Positions 55,577-64,000 of a DNA stretch of 64,000 nt are shown one piece after another. Below the pieces are notes generated by a model. It saw only the letters and a program-made list of their open reading frames with translations. It did no database searches and was not told the origin of the DNA. The position numbers and the translations under genes were made by a program. Position 1 is the first letter of the stretch. Each line of letters begins with the position of its first letter. Origin of the DNA: Paraburkholderia lacunae. Its GTDB lineage: Bacteria > Pseudomonadota > Gammaproteobacteria > Burkholderiales > Burkholderiaceae. The stretch covers positions 310,001 through 374,000 of the forward strand of contig NZ_QHKS01000001.1 of NCBI RefSeq assembly GCF_003353175.1, given 5' to 3'.

Positions 55577-57361
55577 TCACTCCTCTTCGCTGTCGTCGTC
55601 CTGATTGACATCGCTCGGCGGCATGCCGTACCGCTTCATCAATTCTGCCTTGAAGCCGGTCAGCGTCTTCTGCTCGTCGCACAGTCCATACAGATAGCTG
55701 AGCTGCGACGGCCAATCCTTCAATTCCTCGGCAAAAATCTTCAGGCGTTCGACCGTGTCGAATGCCGCCGCCGTATCGCCGCTCAATGCCTGCAGCACCG
55801 CATAACGGCGCAGCACGGTTTCGCCCGGCAATAGCGCCATCGCCTGCTTGTGCATCGCGAGTTTGTGTTGCAGGTCCATCGAATTCATCGGCAGCAGCGT
55901 CGCGAGGCCATACTCGCCCCACGCCTGGAACAGGAACGACGGGTCCGCGCGGTACTGTTCGGCGGGACGCGAGCCGTAATACAGCACCTCGGCGCGAGCG
56001 TAGTCGCGATACACCGGATATAACGCCGCCAGCCCGCCGAACACCACCACCGCGAACGTGCCGAACGACAGGCGGCCAGGCACGAGGCGCAGCGGACGCG
56101 TCTCCAACAAACCGAACACGAACATCGCCGGCAGCAGAAAGAACATGTACTGCTGCGGATACTCGACCAGCGCATGCATGACCAGCACGCCGATCAGCGC
56201 AATGCCGAATACGCGCGCGGAAGTGTGCGGCGCACGCACGACGCGCACCATCCACGCGACCAGGCCAAACAGCACGATCGCGAGGCCGATCAAGCCGGTT
56301 TTCGCGAGCAGATCGATGAAGACGTCATGCGAGTTATTGGCGATCTCGACACCGCCGAGCGCCTTCACATACTCGTACTGGTAGCCCGGAAATTCGCCCC
56401 AGCCGACACCCAGCAACGGATGCGTCCTGAACATCGTCCAGCCGTACTTCCACAGCGCGAGGCGCGGAGCGATCTGGCCGGCGTCCTTGAAGCGATCGGT
56501 AGCCGACTGCCCGAGTTCGAGGTGGTAGTGCACATTGGCCCAGCGGATCAACGCGTTGATGACGAAGAACAACACCGCGAGTGCGATCGGGATCAGCCAT
56601 TCGCGGTTGCTGCGGCGTAGAAGCGGCTCATTGCGCGTCTGCGCAAACGCCATCCAGAAACCCGCCACCACGATCACGCCCATCTGCAACCAGGGACCGC
56701 GCGATACGGTCAGCGCGAGGCCAACCGCGAAGATCGTCGACACCAGCAGCCAGACGCCGATAGCAAGTTGGCGCGTCTGCGCGAGAAACAGCGCGCCCGC
56801 CATGGCAAACGCAATATAAGTGGCGAGGTGATTCGCCTGCGCCATATTGCCGAACGGCCGGCGCTCGACGATCACGTTGTAGGCAACGACGAGCGGCGAC
56901 ACCTTCGCTTCGACGTGAAGCAACTGGATGACCTGGCAGAACACCGCATACAGGCCGCCGATGATCAACGCCCAGGCCGCCCAGCGCAACGCGGTTTCGG
57001 TAAGTTTTGTGCGTGTGAAGCCATAGCCGGCATGCGCAGCCATGAAGGCCGCGAGCAGATAGCCGCCGCCGAGCCAGTTCATCGACGGCTGCCTGACTGG
57101 CAGCAACGCCGATTGCGCAACCAGCACCAGTCCGAAAAACAGCGGCACCAGCGCGACGACCGGCGATGCGAACGAAATGCGCGGCGTGGCGCTCCACACC
57201 AGTAGCACGACGCCCGCGCCGGTCAGCAGGTACAGCGCGAGCGCCGTGAATTCAGCGTAGAACGTCGGAATCGGATAGGTGTGGTTGACGACTGCATAGG
57301 GCAGCACCAACGCGAGAGACAGCAGAATGAGAGACAGGTAGCGCGCGAATGGGGTGGGCAT
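55577..57361 (-). CDS. O-antigen ligase family / PglL-type O-oligosaccharyltransferase
   Basis: 594 residues from the ATG at 57361. More than ten hydrophobic segments are present. The Wzy_C-type motif is at GVGWGEFPGYQYEYVKALGG and NNSHDVFIDLLAKTGLIGLA, with the conserved histidine; a long C-terminal periplasmic part follows. Its partner, a type IV pilin, lies directly upstream on the same strand, so transfer of glycan to pilin (PglL/PilO-like) is the favoured role over O-antigen ligation. Inferred from context. Confidence 0.88.
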   Translation of the reverse strand: MPTPFARYLSLILLSLALVLPYAVVNHTYPIPTFYAEFTALALYLLTGAGVVLLVWSATPRISFASPVVALVPLFFGLVLVAQSALLPVRQPSMNWLGGGYLLAAFMAAHAGYGFTRTKLTETALRWAAWALIIGGLYAVFCQVIQLLHVEAKVSPLVVAYNVIVERRPFGNMAQANHLATYIAFAMAGALFLAQTRQLAIGVWLLVSTIFAVGLALTVSRGPWLQMGVIVVAGFWMAFAQTRNEPLLRRSNREWLIPIALAVLFFVINALIRWANVHYHLELGQSATDRFKDAGQIAPRLALWKYGWTMFRTHPLLGVGWGEFPGYQYEYVKALGGVEIANNSHDVFIDLLAKTGLIGLAIVLFGLVAWMVRVVRAPHTSARVFGIALIGVLVMHALVEYPQQYMFFLLPAMFVFGLLETRPLRLVPGRLSFGTFAVVVFGGLAALYPVYRDYARAEVLYYGSRPAEQYRADPSFLFQAWGEYGLATLLPMNSMDLQHKLAMHKQAMALLPGETVLRRYAVLQALSGDTAAAFDTVERLKIFAEELKDWPSQLSYLYGLCDEQKTLTGFKAELMKRYGMPPSDVNQDDDSEEE

Positions 57362-57483
57362 TGAGTAACCGGAGGCGTCAGCAACCGGCGCACTATACAA
57401 AAAAATTCTTCTGCTGTGCGCCGGACGCGCCGAAATATCCTGAAAATCAGCCTTTTACATTCGGCTACCGCTCAGACAGCGGC

Positions 57484-58107
57484 TCATGCGCGGCACTCCG
57501 GTGGTGCAAGATTCGACGGCAACGTCGGCGCATCGGCCGGCACGGGACCGGCACCCGGCGCAGGTAATGAAGACGCCGTCTTGCCGCCGGCAAAACATTC
57601 CCATGTAACCGCGCCAGCTTGCGAAGAACCTTTACTCAACGCGATCCGTGCCGTGGGCGCGCCTACGTTGTCGGGCACCGAAGGCACCAGCGTGAGCGTA
57701 TTCGAACCAGCCTGCGCCACGCGCGTCGTGAAAGCGACAGTAATCTGGCCGGTGTCCTCGTCGACGCGAATCGACTCGACGTTGCGGGTGGCCGGCGGCG
57801 ACGCATAACCGCCGCCGAACGCATTGCCGCTGGCGGCGTTCTCGGACACCGCGAGACGCGCGGACGCGGCCAGCGACAAGCCTTCACCAACGCGGCTGCG
57901 AGCCAGATAGTCCTGATACGCCGGAATCGCGTAAGCAGCGATCACGCCGACAATCGCCAGCACGATCATCAATTCGATCAGCGTAAAGCCGAAGCCGCCA
58001 GGGCGGCAGGCGCGTGCAATTCGCGCGGGCCACTGCGCCCGCCGGGAGCTTGAGCGCGCGGAAAGCGTGGACTGTGGATAAGGGGAATACGGCAAAGTAA
58101 CGATCAT
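57484..58107 (-). CDS. Type IV pilin (PilA-like) with a long leader
   Basis: 207 residues. The prepilin motif is [21 protein letters not shown] (cleavage after Gly40, glutamate at mature position 5), followed by [11 protein letters not shown]. The C-terminal region has a Cys pair (WECFAGG, PPECRA) able to form the D-loop disulfide. AGGAG precedes the ATG at 58107, supporting an unusual 40-residue Arg-rich leader. The adjacent O-oligosaccharyltransferase suggests that this pilin is glycosylated. Confidence 0.93.
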   Translation of the reverse strand: MIVTLPYSPYPQSTLSARSSSRRAQWPARIARACRPGGFGFTLIELMIVLAIVGVIAAYAIPAYQDYLARSRVGEGLSLAASARLAVSENAASGNAFGGGYASPPATRNVESIRVDEDTGQITVAFTTRVAQAGSNTLTLVPSVPDNVGAPTARIALSKGSSQAGAVTWECFAGGKTASSLPAPGAGPVPADAPTLPSNLAPPECRA

Positions 58108-58125
58108 CGGCAGGCTCCTGAAACG

Positions 58126-58160
58126 AAAAACGCCTGCCCCGCGAATCGGGGACAGGCGTT
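58126..58160 (-). terminator. Terminator after terC
   Basis: Stem 58131-58140/58148-58158 with one bulged A, followed on the minus strand by TTTTT. It lies only 20 bp ahead of the pilin start, so it may also lie in the pilin leader. Confidence 0.7.
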
Positions 58161-58242
58161 TCCATCGTAGCCAGCAGCGCTTGCTCTACACAGTCAGCCG
58201 GATGGCCAACGTTGCGCTATCCCGGCGCTGCTCCGCCAAGGT

Positions 58243-58947
58243 TCAGGCCGCCGCGCGTTTGGCGTTGCGGCGCTTGAGCAGATAGCCCAGCACCACGACG
58301 AACACCGCACCGGCGATGCTCATACTGTATTCGGCCACCGGCGTATCGAGGATCGGCCAACGGTCGCCCGCCGGATCGTTGATGATCAAACCACCCGCAA
58401 TCCAGCCGAGCAACGCGGCGCCGAGCGTGATGACGATCGGAAAGCGGTCGAGCAGTTTCAGCACCAGTTGGCTGCCCCACACGATCAGCGGAATGCTGAC
58501 CACCAGCCCGAAAATCACCAGCGCAAGACGATGTCCTGGATCCGCAGCCTCGGCCGCGCCGGCAATCGCGATCACGTTGTCGAGGCTCATCACCGCGTCC
58601 GCAAGGATGATGGTCTTGATCGCCGACATCAGCTTGTCGGCCGGCTTGATGTTCTCGTGAACATCGTGCGCGGGCGCCAGCAGGCGCACGCCGATCCACA
58701 GCAGCAGCAGACCGCCGGTAAATTTGAGCAGCGGCACGTCGAGCAGCGCGACCGCGAACGCGATCAGGACGACCCGCAGCAGAATGGCGCCGGCCGTGCC
58801 CCACAACACGCCTTGAGTGCGCTGCGCGGGCGGCAGCTTGCGGCAGGCCAGCGCGATCACGACGGCATTGTCGCCCCCGAGCAGGATGTCGATGACGATG
58901 ATCTGAATGACTGCGCCCCAATGGAGCGTGGCGAAAAACTCGAGCAT
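58243..58947 (-). CDS. TerC family integral membrane protein
   Basis: 234 residues with about seven membrane segments. Conserved acidic residues are in the first helix (IDILLGGDNAVVIALACRKL) and in the mid helix (ILADAVMSLDNVIAIAGAA), the TerC/YkoY signature. Family members export or assist metal ions such as manganese. The gene stands alone between sucD and the pilin gene. Confidence 0.9.
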   Translation of the reverse strand: MLEFFATLHWGAVIQIIVIDILLGGDNAVVIALACRKLPPAQRTQGVLWGTAGAILLRVVLIAFAVALLDVPLLKFTGGLLLLWIGVRLLAPAHDVHENIKPADKLMSAIKTIILADAVMSLDNVIAIAGAAEAADPGHRLALVIFGLVVSIPLIVWGSQLVLKLLDRFPIVITLGAALLGWIAGGLIINDPAGDRWPILDTPVAEYSMSIAGAVFVVVLGYLLKRRNAKRAAA

Positions 58948-58985
58948 AGGTGGAGGACTAAGAGGAGGTCGAACGCGCGGCCAAC

Positions 58986-59016
58986 AAAAAAGCGGAGGAG
59001 TCGAAAACTCCCCCGC
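58986..59016 (-). terminator. Rho-independent terminator of the sucCD operon
   Basis: Stem 58992-59001/59007-59016 (one mismatch), followed on the minus strand by TTTTTT. It lies 77 bp past the sucD stop. Confidence 0.85.
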
Positions 59017-59092
59017 TTATTAAGACTGCACGCTTACGAAAGGATTTCGTAAGCGTATCAAAAACGCGCCGCTGCAGCACGCGAATTTCGAT

Positions 59093-59974
59093 TTACAGCA
59101 TCGCCTTCAGAAGACGCGCCATTTCCGACGGGTTCTTCGTGACCTTGATGCCGCAGGCGTCCATGATTTCCAGCTTGGCTTCGGCCGTGTCCGCACCGCC
59201 CGAGATCAGCGCGCCGGCGTGGCCCATGCGCTTGCCCGGAGGCGCCGTCACACCGGCGATAAAGCCAACCACCGGCTTCTTCATGTTGTCCTTGATCCAG
59301 TACGCAGCGTTCGCTTCGTCCGGACCGCCGATCTCACCGATCATGATGACGGCGTCCGTGTCCGGATCGTCGTTGAACATCTTCATCACGTCGATGTGCT
59401 TCAGACCGTTGATCGGGTCGCCGCCGATACCGACTGCCGACGATTGGCCGAGGCCGATCGCCGTCAATTGACCCACCGCTTCATACGTCAGCGTGCCCGA
59501 ACGCGACACGACGCCGATGCGGCCCTTGCGATGGATGTGACCCGGCATGATGCCGATCTTCAGTTCGTCCGGCGTGATCGTGCCGGGGCAGTTCGGTCCG
59601 AGCAGCAGCGTCTTGCGGTTTTCGCGACGCATACGGTCCTTGATCTCGATCATGTCGCGCACAGGGATGCCTTCCGTGATACAGATCGCCAGATCCAGAT
59701 CGGCTTCAACCGCTTCCCAGATCGCAGCAGCAGCGCCTGCCGGCGGCACGTAGATCACCGACACGGTGGCGCCCGTTTCAGCCTTGGCCTCAGCGACGCT
59801 CGCGTAGATAGGAATGCCTTCGAAGTCTTCGCCGGCCTTCTTCGGGTTCACGCCTGCAACATACGCTTCACGGCCGTTTGCATATTCACGGCAAGCACGC
59901 GTATGGAACTGACCGGTCTTGCCGGTGATGCCCTGCGTGATGACTTTGGTGTCTTTGTTAATCAGAATCGACAT
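59093..59974 (-). CDS. sucD: Succinyl-CoA synthetase alpha subunit
   Basis: 293 residues. CoA-binding N-terminal domain with VITQGITGKTGQFHT, then LLGPNCPGTITPDE, and the phosphohistidine region GHAGALISGG. With the beta subunit it couples succinyl-CoA hydrolysis to ATP or GTP formation in the TCA cycle. It follows sucC by 115 bp on the same strand. Confidence 0.97.
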   Translation of the reverse strand: MSILINKDTKVITQGITGKTGQFHTRACREYANGREAYVAGVNPKKAGEDFEGIPIYASVAEAKAETGATVSVIYVPPAGAAAAIWEAVEADLDLAICITEGIPVRDMIEIKDRMRRENRKTLLLGPNCPGTITPDELKIGIMPGHIHRKGRIGVVSRSGTLTYEAVGQLTAIGLGQSSAVGIGGDPINGLKHIDVMKMFNDDPDTDAVIMIGEIGGPDEANAAYWIKDNMKKPVVGFIAGVTAPPGKRMGHAGALISGGADTAEAKLEIMDACGIKVTKNPSEMARLLKAML

Positions 59975-60089
59975 GTATTGACCTCTGTTCGTTTGGCGTC
60001 GCGCGATTGCGCCACACGGCGAAATGTTCTCCGCCCGCGTCGCTCACGCGCCGCCATTCGTAATCCTGGGTTCCTGGTAAAGGCGCTCT

Positions 60090-61256
60090 TTACTTGCCTT
60101 GAGCGGCCGCGACGACCTTCTGAGCAGCTTCTTCCATGCTGTCCGCCGAGATGATCGGCAGGCCGGATTCGGCGAGCATCTTCTTGCCGAGGTCTTCGTT
60201 CGTGCCCTTCATGCGCACGACGAGCGGCACCTGCAGATGAACCGCCTTCGACGCGGCGATCACGCCTTCGGCGATCACGTCGCAGCGCATGATGCCGCCG
60301 AAGATGTTCACCAGGATCGCCGTCAGGTTCGGGTTCTTGAGCATCAGCTTGAACGCTTCGGTGACCTTCTCGGTCGTCGCGCCACCGCCCACGTCCAGGA
60401 AGTTCGCCGGTTCGCCGCCGAACAGCTTGATGGTGTCCATCGTCGCCATGGCCAGACCTGCGCCGTTCACGAGGCAGCCAATGTTGCCGTCGAGCGAGAT
60501 GTAGGCGAGGTCGAACTTCGACGCTTCGACTTCAGCCGGATCTTCTTCGTCCAGATCGCGGTACGCGACGATTTCCGGGTGACGGAACAGCGCGTTCGAA
60601 TCGAAGTTGAATTTCGCGTCCAGCGCGATGACCTTGCCGTCGCCGGTCAGGATCAGCGGGTTGATTTCCGCGAGCGATGCGTCGGTTTCCCAGAATGCCT
60701 TGTACAGACCTTGCAGGATCGCGCGCGCTTGCGGGATCGATGCGTCGGGCACGCCGATTTTCTTCGCGAGGTCGTCAGCTTCGGCGTCCTTCAGGCCGGT
60801 CGACGGGTCGACAGCCACCTTGTGGATCAGCTCGGGCGTCTTTTCCGCGACTTCTTCGACGTCCATGCCGCCTTCGCTCGATGCCATCACGACGATCTTC
60901 TGCGACACGCGATCGATCACGAGGCCGACATACAGTTCCTTCTTGATGTCAGCGCCTTCTTCGATCAGCAGACGATTCACCTTCTGGCCTTCCGGACCGG
61001 TCTGGTGCGTGACGAGCTGCATGCCGAGGATCTGGTTCGAGTATTCACGAACCTGTTCCAGCGACTTGGCGACCTTCACGCCGCCGCCCTTGCCACGGCC
61101 ACCCGCGTGGATCTGAGCCTTCACGACCCATACCGGGCCGCCGAGCTCTTCCGCGGCCTTGACCGCATCATCCACCGAGAAGACCGGCTTGCCGCGCGGT
61201 ACCGCGACGCCGAATTTCCGCAGGATTTCCTTACCCTGGTACTCGTGAATCTTCAT
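60090..61256 (-). CDS. sucC: Succinyl-CoA synthetase beta subunit
   Basis: 388 residues. It opens with the typical [17 protein letters not shown]; the ATP-grasp region has [17 protein letters not shown] and the C-terminal domain [16 protein letters not shown]. Its start overlaps the stop of the upstream DUF2889 gene by 4 bp, indicating coupling. First subunit of the sucCD pair. Confidence 0.97.
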   Translation of the reverse strand: MKIHEYQGKEILRKFGVAVPRGKPVFSVDDAVKAAEELGGPVWVVKAQIHAGGRGKGGGVKVAKSLEQVREYSNQILGMQLVTHQTGPEGQKVNRLLIEEGADIKKELYVGLVIDRVSQKIVVMASSEGGMDVEEVAEKTPELIHKVAVDPSTGLKDAEADDLAKKIGVPDASIPQARAILQGLYKAFWETDASLAEINPLILTGDGKVIALDAKFNFDSNALFRHPEIVAYRDLDEEDPAEVEASKFDLAYISLDGNIGCLVNGAGLAMATMDTIKLFGGEPANFLDVGGGATTEKVTEAFKLMLKNPNLTAILVNIFGGIMRCDVIAEGVIAASKAVHLQVPLVVRMKGTNEDLGKKMLAESGLPIISADSMEEAAQKVVAAAQGK

Positions 61257-62035
61257 GCGTGATTCCCTTCAGTCTGAGAGTTGGATTGAACTTCGTTTCC
61301 GCTGCCGTCGTTCACGCCGGACGCGCCGCTGCCGTTGCCAGTCAGACGGGACGCTCCGTCGCCCGAGCCGGCCGCGCGATCCGCTGAACGCGGCGCGTGG
61401 CCATACCAGCGCGGATAAAACTGTTGCACCGCCTCGCCGTCGAAACGCAGCGCGTGGCAGCGTCCCAGCTGGAATGGCGGTTTGTCGTTGGAATGCTCGC
61501 CAGCGCCGTTTGTGCCGTTTGTGCTGTCTGCGCCTTTGGCCTGCCCGGTCCTTGAACTCGCCGTTGCGCGCGGCGTACCTTCGCCAGGCGTGCCGTCGTT
61601 GGTGTTCCATACGTCGCCGGCGAACGCCTGGATCGCGGCGGTCGGCAAAAGCGCGCACAACTCGGTGAGATGCGTGCAGCCAGCCGTGCCGGCCAGCAAA
61701 CGGGCGGCATCGCTACGGAAGTTCTGGAACAGATTGAGCCCGATAAGGGCGCGGTAGGCGGGATTACTGGCTTGACACAAGCCTGGATAGGGCACCCAGT
61801 CGGACGACGCTTCTGCGTCGACGACATTGAGCTTGCGATCGATGGTGATGCGAAGCCAGAGTTCATGGATCGGCTGACCCTTGGGCCGGACGCCCGACGC
61901 AAGCACCACATCGCGTGGTTTTTCGTCGGTCAAGCACGCTTCCACATCCCACAGGCCATCGGCTCGCTCATGGGCTTCCGCTCTGATTGCGCGGCGATGG
62001 CGCAACTGACGGGAGACAGGTGGGGAGAGCGGCAT
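61253..62035 (-). CDS. DUF2889 family protein
   Basis: 260 residues from the ATG at 62035. The conserved part is residues 1-165 ([26 protein letters not shown] in part, [38 protein letters not shown]), the DUF2889 pattern. The last ~90 residues are Gly/Ser/Asn-rich and low-complexity. The stop overlaps the sucC start. Role unknown. Confidence 0.85.
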   Translation of the reverse strand: MPLSPPVSRQLRHRRAIRAEAHERADGLWDVEACLTDEKPRDVVLASGVRPKGQPIHELWLRITIDRKLNVVDAEASSDWVPYPGLCQASNPAYRALIGLNLFQNFRSDAARLLAGTAGCTHLTELCALLPTAAIQAFAGDVWNTNDGTPGEGTPRATASSRTGQAKGADSTNGTNGAGEHSNDKPPFQLGRCHALRFDGEAVQQFYPRWYGHAPRSADRAAGSGDGASRLTGNGSGASGVNDGSGNEVQSNSQTEGNHA

Positions 62036-62309
62036 GCGGAAAGGAAAGGCCGGATTGGAAAACCAGCGAATCTTAGCATACTGGGTATTTGAGACAGGTC
62101 GGAATGCGCAGGGCCGCTGGCGGGCGCGCTTGAGCACGAGGGACCTGGTATCGACGCGGGACTGGCGATAAGGCGAAGGGTGGGTTTGCGTCGCTTGGCG
62201 CGCGCCAGGTTGGCGGCAAACTGGCGGCAAACTGGCAGCAAGCGGCAACGCGCACCGCGGCCGGCCTGTCTTTCGAAGCGCTGACCGGACTACGCGGCTT
62301 GTCGCTGCG

Positions 62310-62981
62310 TCACTCTTCGTCGATACCTTTGAGGATTTTGCCGATCGTGGCGCCAGAGAAACCGCGCGACGCCAGAAAGCGCGCCTGCCTGGCACGCTCG
62401 GCGGGGCTTTCGGGAAGCTGACCGAACTTCTTTCGCCAGACGGCTTGAGCGCGCACCAGTTCGGTTTCCCGCAATTGCGCGCTGGCCTCTTCGACCAGCG
62501 CCTGGTCGACGGCATGCTGCTTCAGTTCGCCGACAATCCGGCTCGCGCCCAACCTCGACGAGCGCCGATGAATCAGACTTTCTGCAAAACGCGCATCCGA
62601 TAGCCAGTTTTCGGCTTCAAGTGTGTCGAGCAAGGTGTCGAGCGAATCGGTTTCTTCAACGAAAGGCTTGAGCTTGCGCGCGAGTTCGGCGCGGCTGTAT
62701 TCACGCCGGGACAGATAGCCGAGCGCGCGGCCTTTTAGAGAAAGGGCGGGACGCTGGGATTTTTTGGAGTCATCCTGATCCGGTTTCGCTTCGTCTGGTG
62801 CGCGGCGCGAACGGGTGTAGGTAGTTTCAGATGGATCCGCTGCGGACCGTGCGGAAGAATCGGGCTGCCGGCCCCGGCGTGCGGCCCGATCATGTGCGTC
62901 AAACGACTCGAACGGATCGTCGTCACGCGGGCCGCCCGCGTGATGTCCAGCATTGGACAACGGCCGGCCCTTGCGTATCAC
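62310..62981 (-). CDS. recX: Regulatory protein RecX
   Basis: 223 residues from a GTG start at 62981. The first ~80 residues are low-complexity and charged; the RecX three-helix repeats begin at LKGRALGYLSRREYSRAELA and continue with DARFAESLIHRRSSRLGASR and ARQARFLASRGFSGATIG. It limits RecA filament activity. It starts 7 bp after recA, the usual arrangement. Confidence 0.93.
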   Translation of the reverse strand: MIRKGRPLSNAGHHAGGPRDDDPFESFDAHDRAARRGRQPDSSARSAADPSETTYTRSRRAPDEAKPDQDDSKKSQRPALSLKGRALGYLSRREYSRAELARKLKPFVEETDSLDTLLDTLEAENWLSDARFAESLIHRRSSRLGASRIVGELKQHAVDQALVEEASAQLRETELVRAQAVWRKKFGQLPESPAERARQARFLASRGFSGATIGKILKGIDEE

Positions 62982-62988
62982 GTGATGG

Positions 62989-64000
<1,012 letters not shown>

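Overview
The window looks like a chromosomal segment of a high-GC betaproteobacterium, most likely Paraburkholderia or Burkholderia. The reasons are the high GC and strongly biased codon use of the flanks, the gene order pgk-pyk-fba-purC-purE-purK-sua5, the order recA-recX-DUF2889-sucC-sucD-terC-pilin, and the protein families (azlCD, waaF, YheT, BepA-like M48). This is inference from content and order; no database search was run.

Layout. 1-28.4 kb is core genome: a GlxA-like AraC regulator (cut by the window start), a CoxG-like protein, DUF427, a Do-type periplasmic protease (MucD/DegP), a QseBC-like two-component system, PBP4 (dacB), a fatty acid hydroxylase, a GDSL lipoprotein, the purCEK-sua5 operon, fba, pyk, pgk, azlCD, ilvE, a CHCC zinc-finger protein, waaF, an NTF2-like protein, a YheT hydrolase with an overlapping partner, a BepA-like metalloprotease and moaC. 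55.6-64 kb is core again: an O-antigen-ligase/PglL-type glycosyltransferase next to a type IV pilin, terC, sucCD, DUF2889, recX and recA (cut by the window end).

Between them lies a 27.1-kb integrated element. A 90-bp perfect direct repeat of the moaC 3' end sits at 28300-28389 and 55402-55491. A tyrosine integrase starts 140 bp inside the left copy. Both ends carry TG(C/T)TCCA heptamers phased at 11 bp, which look like integrase arm sites. The element is AT-richer than the flanks. It carries a P4/D5-type Toprim primase-helicase, a serine resolvase and the remnant of a second one. Its cargo is mostly of unknown function: two GIY-YIG proteins, two HNH proteins (one with a PUA-like N-terminal region), a PD-(D/E)XK-like protein, an AbiGi-like protein, DUF3800 and DUF4145 proteins, a YaaC-like/MazG-like gene pair, and a TIR/deoxyribosyltransferase-like gene broken by one stop codon. 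It also carries an unusual number of secreted or membrane proteins (a Sel1 lipoprotein, an LprI-domain protein and four small periplasmic proteins).

The strongest unexplained signal is a non-coding field of about 1.1 kb (50.2-51.3 kb) between the primase gene and the YaaC-like gene. It is saturated with ACCATTG/CAATGGT heptamers in both orientations, many forming perfect hairpins. It contains two diverged ~80-bp modules 172 bp apart and a 7-bp tandem repeat. Together with an imperfect 18-bp inverted repeat just past the primase stop, it is a candidate replication origin for the element, or possibly a structured RNA locus.
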